Positions 24,001 through 34,217 of a DNA stretch of 64,000 bases are shown piece after piece (positions within the stretch are counted from its first letter, which is position 1; every line of letters begins with the position of its first letter). The stretch is from Halocafeteria seosinensis (lineage: Eukaryota; Sar; Bigyra; Bicosoecida), in the NCBI GenBank assembly GCA_001687465.1, contig LVLI01000229.1, forward strand, positions 238,362-302,361, given 5' to 3'. The notes under the pieces are model-generated. The model worked only from the letters and a program-made list of their open reading frames with translations, was not told where the DNA came from and searched no databases. The position numbers were made by a program, and so were the translations under genes.

Positions 24001-27000
24001 GTACGAGCCACCAACAATGAGTAGAGCAGAGGTTGGCGTTGTGCCTGTTCCTGTTCCGGCCTACTCCGATTACCCTCCTCTAGAGACTATGCGCTCTCTG
24101 GAGAGTGGTGCCCTCTCTGAGGATCCCATTGGCTGCTCCGGAGAAGGAGGGGTTCCAGTCAGTGGGTGGAATCAAACCTTCACCAAAGAGTGGGTGCAAG
24201 CTGCCGAGGACCAACGCACTGTGAGTGAGGAGGAAGGAAGAAAGCGCAAAAAGGAATTGAGACAGTCAATGAGTAAATTGAGCCGGGAAACTGGTGTAAA
24301 ATTGTTTACCGATGAAGATGGCGAAAATCTTGACATTGACAGTGCTGAGGACGAAGGCAAGTTCGCAGATCTCCCATTGTTCCCCTTTAGGATCCGTCCT
24401 CCATTTTGCCTCCGCGAAGTAGATGTTACTCAGGACCCGTCTCTGAAAAATCTCCTGCGTTTAGCCGATATTAGAGTGCCGTCGCATCAAACGTTTTGGC
24501 GGAACGCAGCATCTCTTTTAGGACCAGCTTTTCTCGATCCTGGCCATAGAGTGTTTGAAAACTTTTCTCTCAAAGGCAGACTATCGGTGAATGAACGGGC
24601 AACGCCCTTTCAAGTAACATTCTGGAAACATCTCATGGACAGAAAGAAAGCCTTCACGCAAGCGCCAGCCAACGCTGGAGGGCGGCCAGCTTCAGCTTCC
24701 AAGGATAAGAAAAAGAAGGAAAAGGTTGAATCATCACCTGAAGCTCCAGTCGTTGAAGACAATGAGGTGTGGAAGAAATTAATCGGATATGAGCCGGCTA
24801 AGGCCGAATACGGTTCGTTGCCTATATTTTACGAAGCGCTCCGGAAGCAGCCAATCCTCGATCTGGATCCGCGTAAGGCTTTCAATTGGGAAGCGCTGCT
24901 TGCTCGATACCTCAGGGTTTCTCTTAGGTGTCATCCTGATGACCGAATTATAGCTGCAGCCACAGGCGTGGCACCGGCGAGTTTTACGTTCTCAGGTATT
25001 GGCGATTTCGATTGCGAAGGCGTAGAAACGCCAAACGAGAATGCGCATCAATTCTGGAACAATTACTTAGCATCGCGGGATCTTCTCGATTCCGATCAAG
25101 TTGGCATTGGAATCGGCGCTTCCCTTCCTGGGTATGTTGGTAGCAATGAATTTAAGAAGGAAGACAGTATCCTCGATTTTCTGTCCAAGGCTGTCGACAA
25201 TAAGAAGAAAGAAGTGGGCACGGTACATTTTGCTGGCCAGGAAGAGGTTGCTGTGCGCCCACCATTATCCTTGACATTTCCCCGACCGGAATATCGCACT
25301 CTTGCTGAGACTGATTTCCCCAGCGTAACTTCTACCGAAAGTGACAACTCACCAGAAGGCGAGGACCTTAGCTTCGAGAAACGAGAGCAAAATATTGCAG
25401 CGTACCTAGACGAACATTTCGAGAGAGAATTTGATAATGACAAGCTGATGTATGACCTCAACGGGGACGTCTGTACGGACTTTGACTGTTTTGCCGGGGC
25501 GGCAGGATATCACTCACTATATATGTCGTTCCACGACGAAACTGTTAGTGAGCTCGACTTTGGAGTACAGTATGACCCTTTCGCGGGAGTGGACATGTCG
25601 GAAAATTATAGCGCCCTTGTTGCGGGTGATACAGGCTTCTCAGACGTATTTACATCTGTATCTGCTGTGGAGTCTACCGAAGAAGATGAAGCGACGGTTA
25701 GCACTGAAACCGAAATCCAAAACAGTTTAAAATTGTTCGGAATCGAGGCCACCGAAGAAGGGGACGTTAAGGGTGGCTCGAAAGGAAAAAAAGGAAAGGG
25801 AGACAGCAATGCCAAGACGTCTGCAAAGGATAAAAAGGGAAAGAAAGGCAGTCCCCGAGATGCCGAGGACAGTGCTTCCGCAAAAGCCTCAGAGTCCTTC
25901 GTTGATACTCTGTTTTCAAAGTATCCGCATTTGAGAAAGGCTTGCCAACAGTCCCCGCTGAATGCTACTCTCTCTGAGGAAGAAGGAGCGGGAGAGGAAG
26001 TATCCGATTTACTTACCCTTAAGCGCGAAGAGTCCTTGTGTACCGATGGCGATGCCGAGCGATCGGTGAACCTGCAGAGACGTCAGCTCTCTGCTACAAT
26101 ACAATGGGCGACGGACGCTAATCCGAACAAATCCCCGTACTCCCTCAACGATCCCAGGTATTCAGCATCAACGTTACCGCACATGCTTTTGGAGCCGGTT
26201 TCTGACGACCAACTTAGCGATGACTCGGAAAGCGATGTCGAAACCCCTGAAATGGACGGTGCGTTCTGCCGTGTAAAAGACTTAGAGGATAAGACTCACG
26301 TAGTGACCATATTTGATCTTGTCAAGGAGTTCGGGCCAGTTGTGCGAGGAGAATTGATGGCAGGTCAACCTGAGCCTCAAACGGAGCAAAGTCCTCGAGC
26401 CAGCACTGCATCCAGTGGCGGTAAAACACCAACCGGGAAGAAGGGCGCAGCAGGCAAAGGATCAAAAGGGAGGACAGCTACATCTCCAAAGGAGGCGGAG
26501 CCCAAAAAGGAGACGTACGCCATCTCCGCCGAAGACAAGTCAAACGATGGCCTGCTATCCACTCTGAGATGGCAATGCCGTGAGCCTCTCAGGAAACTAC
26601 ACTCTGTTGTCCAGAGGCAAATGAAGAATAACGTATTCACCGACGGACTATTAAATCCCCGTCTATTTAACGCGAAACGATGCGAACCATGCGCTGCCCA
26701 CAAGTGCCGAATACTCCTCAATCTGCGATACCATGCCAGTCTTTGTGACAGCATGACCACACTGGGTCTTTCGCTCGCAGCGTACAACTCCGTGTTACAG
26801 GGAGATACATCCAGATTGGACAGTGTCTACAACAGCATCGAATGGCTGCGCGCCCGATGGAGTCTGCCGCACAAACTCGACATAGATCAGCAGAGGTTCT
26901 CAGAAGGAGAGATGAATGTCCTGGAGTTTGAAGCTATACAGGCATATGAACGAACGGTTGAGCAACTTATTTCAGCCCCACTCCACTGTTACAGGTCCAA

Positions 27001-27133
27001 AAGGAAAGGAGGCATGGGACGCAATGCTCTTAATCTATTGCCTTTACCCCGTACGGTGACCGAAGTGGATACGCAAAGAACGGAACTCCGACGTCGACGA
27101 CAGAACTTAGAAATGGGTTCCTTGGTGGAGTAA
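21088..27133 (+). CDS. CFAP221: CFAP221/PCDP1-like axonemal protein with long C-terminal extension
   Basis: Exon 1 (21088-21510) and exon 2 (21590-27133) join at donor GTAAGT and acceptor ATTGCAG to about 1988 residues. The first 250 residues hold two ASH/MSP-like immunoglobulin folds. They include LHFGGFHVDES, FNLNPGLTQTVHVEFKP, the hallmark VPIHAYPVV at the splice junction, FPRYIDFGSVELN and GIIPPNGSTNVVIRFSPF, in the order seen in CFAP221 (primary ciliary dyskinesia protein 1). In animals and Chlamydomonas this is a central-pair C1d projection protein needed for ciliary beating. The middle has coiled coils (about 270-330 and 410-470), an acidic Glu-rich patch (about 655-720) and several Lys-rich linkers. 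The rest is unlike anything I recognise. It is more than twice the length of the human protein (about 840). A 48-nt in-frame segment at about 22567-22614 could be an unspliced mini-intron. It is convergent with the nuclease gene. Confidence 0.82.
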
Positions 27134-27228
27134 GTAGTATGCCGAAACACCGGCTTGCTGCCGTTCCCGAGCAAATTTTAATTTGCTCCCACACAATGCC
27201 ACATGCATTAAGTTTCAAATGTAACACA

Positions 27229-29669
27229 TCACACGGTTTCTTCAGACAGTAAATAGGAGCACATTCTTCGAGTTAACTGAAGCGTGGCTTTTTCTTGCTC
27301 ATCCATTAGTAATGCGTTCCCTACTTGTTCAAGGTAACTCTCGTTCGTGAGCCTCCGCTCCGAGTAGTCGGTCCGCGGTAAGTTTCTAAAATTGTACGAA
27401 GCATCTAGCCCACTATAGTACCTAGGAAGGCAAAGTTCCCACAACTGCTTGTTTCCAAACAAGGATAGCAATGCAATGGCAGCACTTTGAACGAGGCTTG
27501 AGCTGAGCAAGAGCGAGGCTAAGTGATCGACAGGCTCGTCCAATGGTGCCGCCTTTCCCTGCTTTCGACGCTCAACAATTGTGCATAACTGAGCCACCAT
27601 ACTCTCCTCGCTAATTCTCGGATACAGTTGTGCGGTCTGCCTGCGCACCGCATAAGCCAGCGAGAACGAGAGTAAGAGAGGCATAAGTCGTTCCGGTGAA
27701 TCGCCGTCTAGTAGCATTTCGGAGCTAATGTCCACCGGGAAATCGCCAACGGTGTCTGCTCTTATCCATCGATACGATGCAAGAACATTCCAAAGTCGGT
27801 TTGCTAGTACTTCGGCCGTCTTCGAAGAATGGAAATTGTGTACATATGTTCCAATTTGGAATGTATTCATCACCGGCTCATCTGAAGCGGCCAGATTTCG
27901 GTTCATCATGCTCCGAAGGGTCACTAACACATTACATAAGTATTCCACATTAGTTCCATTTCGGCTTAAAATCGACAGAGGGATAATCGCTGAGCCATTA
28001 CGAGTCTGAGAGTAAGTTTCCGCCGAAAGTTGGCCCGAATAGAATAGTCGATCCGTCTCTTCATTGCCAGCGGCACTAGGCGAAATTTGCTCGACTTTGC
28101 CTATATCGTACATCTCTCGAGCTTCTTCGAGCTCGCAAAAGAGGAGACATAATTTCTTGAAAGCGCTTTCGGACAAGTCTACAAGTCTTCCTCGAGAGTT
28201 ACTGCATAGTTTACCAATCCCCAATTCCGGACCAGAGTATTCCTGGAAGCACACAAATCTGACGGCAGCAACAATGTGATGGTATTCCTTCCCACCAAGA
28301 ATGTTGTTAAGCATGTTGACTTTTTCCACAAACGCATCGTCGCTCCCCCTAGTATCGCCTTTTCCTTTCTTTCTTTTCTTCTTACTGGAAGGGTGACATA
28401 ATGCATCAGGTTTCAAAACACAATTAAGGATGCTCTCTTGGGTGGAGGCGGTGCGTCCTTTAGAGTTACTCCCAAACAACACGGTCATTAGTTCCACGTC
28501 GGCAGCAATCATCTCTGGGGATCCGATTCCAGAAGATCTATTACTAGTGCTCTGTTTTTGTATCCTAGTTACTATTTCTCGCAATATTTGCGCTGTAACT
28601 TCAATAACATAGTGCGGGTTGCTGCAAAAGGCAAGCAAGATGGAATGCGTCGTGGCGCGGGTTGAAAATTGACGAGCAGAGAAACTTACAAATTGTCGGC
28701 AGATGACGAAGCCGAACTACTCGCACCGTGCGAATTATTACGGCGCATACGTCTTTTCTTTTTCTTCCTTGGGATAGCATCATTTTGTAAGCAGTGTTCG
28801 GCATACTGAGACATTTGCCGATGTAACCAGCCTTTCGTCGGCGTAAAATCGTTTCCGACCAAGCACGCAAATGTTGGTAAGAAGTTAACCGGAATTCTGG
28901 TCACCTCCGCCAATTTTCGGGCTTTGAAGACTCTGGCCACCATCCTTATAGTATTGGACTCGTTTTCAGTATAGCTTTGTAAATCAGCAAACGGTATAAC
29001 ACCAGGGATGTCAAAAATAACGAAATCACTATCGTTCGATAAAACATAAATCGGGCTCGTGCTCAAGGTGTCTTCCCCGACCGTCGAACCATTACCGCAC
29101 AAGGCGTTAGTAGCCTCCTTCCACTTGGATTCCGACGTTAAGGACGCAATGACTATGTCTGCTTCCCCGCGAGTTCGGTAAACGTAGACATTCGAGTCCA
29201 CCAACGCCGTTAGAACTGTGGCCAGTAACAACTGCGGTTTGACGAACTTGTGTGGTCCAAATTCGCGGAGTACGCGAGTCGTCGCGGACTGGCCATTGCC
29301 TGAAGGGTGCTCCTGTAGTAAGCTCAAAATACGCTCGAGTTCACGTAAATCGGCCTGACAATCTTCTGTGCGACTTTGACTCGTAGCACTCTTTTTGGGA
29401 TCCGGAAGTCCGTCCACGACAAAGAACGGCACGATTCCACTTCGCCTCAAGCGCTCCACGAACGCCACCACGCGCTGGTACAGTGCGGCATACTCTCCCC
29501 CGTGCAAATAATCCAACGGAGGGTTATCGGGATCCGTCTCTGTCGTGTATAGGAAGTATCCCAGTCCCTTCGCGTCCACGACGAGTCTCGATCCCGGTTC
29601 CAATTCATGTTGCTCAGAGAAGACTTGCGGGCAACTGCGCATCCAGCCCGTCAGACCGTGCACTCCCAT
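27229..29669 (-). CDS. Asteroid/XPG-like structure-specific nuclease family protein
   Basis: Exon 1 (29669-28690) and exon 2 (28621-27229) join across a 68-nt intron to 790 residues. The start MGVHGLTGWMRS is typical of the XPG N-terminal nuclease domain. Acidic residues expected for the two-metal site are present in order: VVDAKG, FFVVDG, RGEADIVIAS, LSNDSDFVIFDIPGVIPF and CLVGNDF. The DSDF plus IPGVIPF arrangement and the long helical C-terminal half fit the asteroid homolog (ASTE1) branch rather than FEN1, EXO1 or GEN1. ASTE1 has been described as a nuclease limiting DNA-end resection with shieldin in mammals; whether that role applies here is inference. A basic patch (KKKKRRMRR) precedes the splice junction and may act as a nuclear signal or bind nucleic acid. 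It converges with the CFAP221-like gene, 95 bp apart. Confidence 0.85.
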
Positions 29670-29778
29670 AGCTACACTCTGCCTCCGGAATCACTGCCAA
29701 CAATACATTCAATATACGACTATTATGGTTCATTATTAAGGTGTCAGAAACTGGACTTCAACTTGGGGGTCAAAGCAT

Positions 29779-29789
29779 TATAGATATGA
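29779..29789 (+). promoter_or_regulatory. TATA-like element upstream of tRNA-Arg(UCU)
   Basis: The 11-mer TATAGATATGA starts 54 bases before the tRNA gene. The identical 11-mer occurs 40 bases before the other tRNA-Arg gene. Upstream TATA elements assist Pol III on tRNA genes in several eukaryotes; the role here is inferred from position and identity. Confidence 0.45.
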
Positions 29790-29832
29790 TAATGAGCCCA
29801 CATTTCAAGCTAAGGATCGCCCCCCTGTCGAT

Positions 29833-29905
29833 GCCCTAGTAGCTCAGTGGATAGAGCGTCTGACTTCTAATCAGAAGGTCGTGGGTTCGAACCCCACCTG
29901 GGGTA
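29833..29905 (+). tRNA. tRNA-Arg (anticodon UCU)
   Basis: A complete 73-nt cloverleaf reads as follows. The acceptor GCCCTAG pairs with CTGGGGT, with wobble at the ends. The D arm is GCTC/GAGC with AGTGGATA in the loop. The anticodon stem TCTGA/TCAGA is perfect and encloses CTTCTAA (anticodon TCT). The T arm is GTGGG TTCGAAC CCCAC. The discriminator is A. There is no intron and CCA is not encoded. Internal A and B boxes are canonical. Confidence 0.96.
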
Positions 29906-29931
29906 TAGGCTTTCCGCGCAAGCTGTTTGTC

Positions 29932-29942
29932 TTTTTTTTTTT
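29932..29942 (+). terminator. Pol III terminator of tRNA-Arg(UCU)
   Basis: A run of 11 T begins 27 bases after the tRNA 3' end on the sense strand, as expected for RNA polymerase III termination. Confidence 0.75.
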
Positions 29943-30208
29943 CTTTTGCTCTTTTGTTCGCGCTATACAAGCAACGGGAGTTACAAAGTAAGCTTGACTA
30001 ATGTAGTACGAAAAGAGCTCGGGGTGGTCTGCGTGCGTAATTTGGTAAATCAATGGCGTCTCCTCCACCAACTAACTTCACAAAAAACAGAGGCGGGATC
30101 GTGACTGGTGGGCACGTTTGCTCAATTTCTTTCGATTCATACAGCCACAATATCAGCACAGTTTTTGTGAGTCGTGTGTGTGCGAATGGAGGCTCTCAGA
30201 CATCTACC

Positions 30209-31500
30209 ATGGCGACTGAGCTCTCGGAGAGTGATAAAGTAAGCCTTCTGGAGCTGTGCGAGAACGACGCCAGCGAGATGGAGGACGACGACAGGGTGGA
30301 ATTAGAGCGTATCGCGGCTAAATACGGTGGCAAAGGACTCGATCTAAAGCTAGATGAAGTCGTACGTGCTGTTTGGATCACCCCTGTGGTCTTTGAATAG
30401 GAAAGCCTCTATTACTCACTCACAGGAAGGTCTAACCATCCTGCACTTGGCGGTGAGTTACGGCAACATATCCTTAGTTGCGGCGCTTATTGAGAAGTTC
30501 AGGGTGAACGTCGAGGCTAGAGACAAGGTGAGATTTTCCCCTCTTGCTTGCGTTCCGCGAAATGCCCCCAAAACATTGGCATCTTGTATAAACAGGGAGG
30601 TAGAACACCGCTGCACATTGCTGCCCAGGAGGGACATGTCAAGTTAGTCAAGCGATTGGTAGATGATTGGCATGTCGATGCTCAGGCCAAGTCACATGTA
30701 AGTTGTACTATTCATTCCGCAAGTTTCGTGGACCAGGTTTATCGAGTTACGAGTGATTGCAGACCGGCAACACTACGCTGCATCTGGCCGCTGAAGCTGG
30801 CCAGCAAGCAGTCGTCCAGTATTTTGTCGCTAAGTCAGGAAATGGACCTTTCCTGAACTGCAAAGACTCGCTAGTAAGTGCATGCTGACAAAGAAAATTA
30901 CCATGGGATGTTCTGTATCACGCCTGCATATCTTGTTCAGGGTGAACAAACGGCCTTGCATAAAGCAGTCATCAGTGGAAGTCGAGAGTGTGTGGTAGCA
31001 CTACTGCAAACTGGAGCTGTCGATGTCAACGCCACAGACAAGGTATTTATGAATCATCTCTTGATACGATATTCAGAAGGCAGCATTAGCTTCGTTTGTT
31101 GGTGGGTTTACCTTTCTGTTCCAGTCCGGTCGACTCCCGCTTCACCTGGCAGCTGTGATTGGACGTAAGGACATTGCTGCCGCACTCCTCAAACACCCTC
31201 AAGTGAAAGTGGACGCAAAGGACATGGTAAGACCTCTTTACTGTTTGCATGCGTTAAGTTTGCAATCTCATTTTTCGCTACGCCTGTTTGTTGTATCATC
31301 ATCAGAATGGTGAAACACCGCTTGACTTGGCTCGGAAATCAGATTCCACCGAAATGGTCACATATTTAGAGAACTGTCAGCACAGCACCTCGCAAAGAAC
31401 ACTGAATTCAAGTGCCCGATATTTGAATTGGATAGAATGTATCCCTCTCTGTTTGTTAGCTCTGTCAGCTTTGGTAGTCGTAGCTCGAGGAAGTCATTAG
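30209..31500 (+). CDS. Ankyrin-repeat protein with C-terminal hydrophobic tail, one repeat per exon
   Basis: Seven exons join to 288 residues: 30209-30361, 30426-30527, 30596-30697, 30763-30873, 30941-31042, 31125-31226, 31306-31500. All introns are phase 0 and fall at repeat boundaries. Four of the five internal exons are exactly 102 nt (34 codons) and one is 111. Each internal exon encodes one ankyrin repeat with the usual core (GGRTPLHIAAQEGH, SGRLPLHLAAVIGR). Exon 7 starts a sixth repeat (NGETPLDLARKSD) and ends in a hydrophobic stretch (IPLCLLALSALVVVA) near the C-terminus, which suggests a tail anchor. The N-terminal exon is acidic and helical. The start at 30209 has a near-ideal context (ctaccATGg); an in-frame ATG at 30053 would add 52 residues. 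Target unknown; ankyrin arrays bind proteins. Confidence 0.85.
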
Positions 31501-31513
31501 AAACGTCCACGTG

Positions 31514-32714
31514 TCAGACTTCCGCCGGCTGCACTAGGAATCGGTGGCATCTGAAATTGGGCCGATTGGACAGAAACGTGGTCTTCTTCTGCGAGTCAGG
31601 TGGTTTTGGTGTTTTTGTTGCGGTGACCGCTGGAAGCTCTGGTTGCAAAGAGTACTCCATACGCGAGGTAGCTAGCCTGTTGCAGGGACGGCAGGGTGTC
31701 GCCATCTCAAGATGGATTCCGTCCTCTGAAAGCTTTGAAGTACGACTCGGATTGCCACCAAGCCGGTTAGGACTTCCTGTTGGGTGTTGTCGGGTTTGCT
31801 CTTCCGAACTGCGCTGCTCGGAATACGGACTTCGGTCAACGACTGAATCATCCGTGGAGCTGTCTGCGCCAGTCGGATTGTCCGGGGAGCTAACGTCTTC
31901 CATGCTAGCGGTCTCTTCCAGCTTATTGCCGGCGGGATGTTCATCTGGACAAGAGCGCCGTTGGCATTTGTATCCAAACTTGCACTTGCCGTCCGATTGA
32001 GCCGGGTGTTGGAAATTACAGTTGTGTTTCTTGCACTTCTTTCCAAAGCGACATCGCTTCGTTTTCTTCTTCTTTGAAGGAGACTGCACTTGATACGCAG
32101 GGGCAGATGTGTGATCATCTTTTGCGTTATGGATACCACATTCCCCTGCTGTCTTTTTCAAGTATGTGTAGTGATCAATCACAGCCTGGACTTTTGGACT
32201 CTCTGGCAGGAACTCCTTGTCAACGAAGGTGTACGGAATCAAACGCTGCATACACCAGGTTTTTAATTGCGAAGGCTGCTTCGCTTTGGCAACGTGATCT
32301 CGAAACATGTCATTAGTAACAACGTAGCCAGCGTGTTCCTTTGCATAAGAGAGTATGAAATGATCATCATGGGCTTGGGAGGGGGTTAGCGTTATGATTT
32401 TTTCTTTCTGAACTAACTCCTTAACGTACTCAGGATCCCACCATTTCTTATCTGCACCATGTCGATCGAAGCTTAAATTTCGAAAATGCGGGAATTAAGA
32501 CAAGCTTTTATATATGCTTACTCGTATCGCAATTCTTGATCCACCACTGCGGAAGGAAAGCAAAGCACCTCATGCCTCTACTTGCAAAATATCTGATCGT
32601 GGTTCTGATTCTTTCAATATCACAATGCTCCCAGGAGTCACCATCTTCAGCTCCAGTTCCCGATAGAGCCACATTAGCACCGTCAACCACTACTGGAGGA
32701 CATTGACATGGCAT
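31514..32714 (-). CDS. Regnase-like NYN (PIN-type) ribonuclease with two CCCH zinc fingers
   Basis: Exon 1 (32714-32522) and exon 2 (32451-31514) join across a 69-nt intron to 376 residues. The N-terminal 180 residues match the Zc3h12a-like NYN RNase fold: VVVDGANVA with the first catalytic Asp, TIRYFASRGMRCFAFLPQWW, then KIITLTPSQAHDDHFILSYA and GYVVTNDMFRD with further acidic residues. Two tandem zinc fingers follow at about 220-265, CRFGKKCKKHNCNFQH and CKFGYKCQRRSCPDEH, both CX5CX4CX3H as in the Nab2/ZC3H14 type. Lys-rich sequence precedes them. The C-terminal third is Ser/Thr/Pro-rich. Regnases cut stem-loops in mRNA 3' ends; an endoribonuclease role is inferred from the domains. It is convergent with the ankyrin gene, 13 bp apart. 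Confidence 0.87.
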
Positions 32715-34202
32715 CTTGTTTCTCCTCTAGGTTTCTTTCGTTTGAAGCGGATTCCTACTCATAAGTACGCTGAAACCCCATAGCGAATCTCACACCACTC
32801 CATGAAAAAAACAGCAACTTTTCCTCTTATCCCACTCAAAGCTCCTTTGAACGATCCGCAAAATTGTACGGCATAGGAAATAAATGACGCTTTAGCGACC
32901 TTGCCTCGTCGCGACCACGAAGGAATGGCTGGAAAAGGTTACACTTTACCTTCTTCCAAAAAATAAAAGTAGAGATCACTTACCCGCAGATGCAACCGGT
33001 CCTTAACTTAGGATGCTACAATCAGAACAAAACCAATTTCTTCTGGCATTGAAAGGTTATTGAGGTCGTAGAACATGGAGCTGCCGGATGGTAATTTTCA
33101 CAAAACTGCCGCTGCTTCCGCTTCAAGTTTGGTCATGCTGGAAGTATTGCTACAACCAGTGCAGAACGGAAACCATAGTTAACTTTCAGCAGCCGTATGA
33201 CCGCTAGGCTACTGGTGTTTGGGAATCTCTTCTCACAGTTCCAGTATCAGTGTCTTCGCTGGCCCCAAAACTCTACGAAGAGAGAAGATGGTAACGTATT
33301 TGAGTTTGCCGGGACTATTGCAATGTATGGGTGAAATTGACTCGCAGCCCTGCGGCTGTACTGGAGAAATCGGTTGCTTGGAAAGTGTTGGCATAGTCGA
33401 AAATAAAGTGATAGAAGTATCTGGTTAAAGCGCAAGCGGCACAGTATTGCTGTGGACAATGCAGGTACAAAGGATGGCAAGAAAAGTGCCATGAATAGCT
33501 AAAGTATGCGGGAAGCCTCTGGATTCCCATCTCGCCGTATACTTAGTCTTAACAGACTCTCAGGAGCGGTTTGTCTCTCCCACCCCTTCACTAGCGAGGA
33601 TACATTGGGAGGTGAGTAGGCAATAACGTCGTGACACCTAGGAATCATAGATTCCTACGCCACAGGACAGGTTGCTTCGCATACCGTTGGAGCAGAAACG
33701 GCTACTTCGGTTTTTTGAACATAGCGTCGGCGAACTAACCCTTATCCCTATGGAATTTGTAATCGTAGTCAGGATAAAACAGGAGAGATCCAACAGTGTC
33801 CAGTTTTGTAGATGTTGGGAAGCTGAATCGGTAGCTTGTACCCATCTACTGCATATGGTCGAGCGACTCATCGTTTCTCGTGACGGCGTTCCGCATGAAT
33901 CCTTACCCCACATCGGTTATAAGTATTCTAAGAGAATATACAAGGTTCAACGGCTGTAAAACTCACTTTACTTCGTCAATAATTTGTAACTTTTCACCCA
34001 TGCACTACTGGTATTATACGCTCCCGTCAACGCGAGAAGCTAAGTTTTACATTGTACGTATTAGTATTGCTCCTACCGGAAGACGTGTAGGCTACAGACT
34101 ACGCTACGTCGTGTATGGGGTAGACTCTACCCGGAACCGGTCCAACATGTTCACGTTGTGGTGCATCACATCAACGGGGCAGACAGTGTACATGGTCGTA
34201 GG
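32715..34202. other. Interval with an LRR relic and a dispersed repeat
   Basis: 32715-33600 shows nothing I can support. 33638-33913 is a decayed LRR fragment and about 34020-34217 is a repeat related to one at 61.4-61.6 kb; both have their own entries. Confidence 0.5.
33638..33913 (-). pseudogene. Decayed LRR gene fragment
   Basis: On the minus strand around 33770-33835 the translation ASQHLQNWTLLDLSC then TTITNS mirrors AFQHLSNLTLLNISRC and TTVTDS in the intact LRR gene immediately downstream in coordinates (34203-35786, same strand). The DNA matches over about 75 bases. Flanking sequence has lost the repeat pattern, so this is a relic of a tandem copy. Confidence 0.6.
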
Positions 34203-34217
34203 CTACCCGTAGCCTAC
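34020..34217. repeat. Dispersed repeat (copy A) with 9-bp inverted repeat at its edge
   Basis: It shares a 22-base identical core at about 34051-34072 with the reverse complement of about 61488-61509, and weaker similarity continues on both sides. The word GTAGGCTAC occurs at 34087 and again at 34198, where it is followed by CC and GTAGCCTAC, making a perfect inverted repeat over the stop codon of the LRR gene. Element type is unknown. Confidence 0.5.

Noticed and set aside
21088-27133. HYDIN or CFAP47-type protein
   Set aside because: Only two ASH-like domains are present, and the VPIHAYPV plus GIIPPNGSTNVVIRF pair points to CFAP221; HYDIN has dozens of such domains.
27229-29669. FEN1 or EXO1
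   Set aside because: The spacing between nuclease segments, the IPGVIPF element and the long C-terminal helical half do not fit FEN1 or EXO1; the asteroid branch fits better.
29871-30071. Minus-strand ORF ending VGFEPTTF
   Set aside because: It reads across the tRNA-Arg(UCU) gene; such peptides are a common artefact of tRNA sequence.
30053-30208. Upstream in-frame ATG for the ankyrin gene
   Set aside because: It would add 52 residues without any ordered pattern; the ATG at 30209 has a much stronger context. Not excluded.
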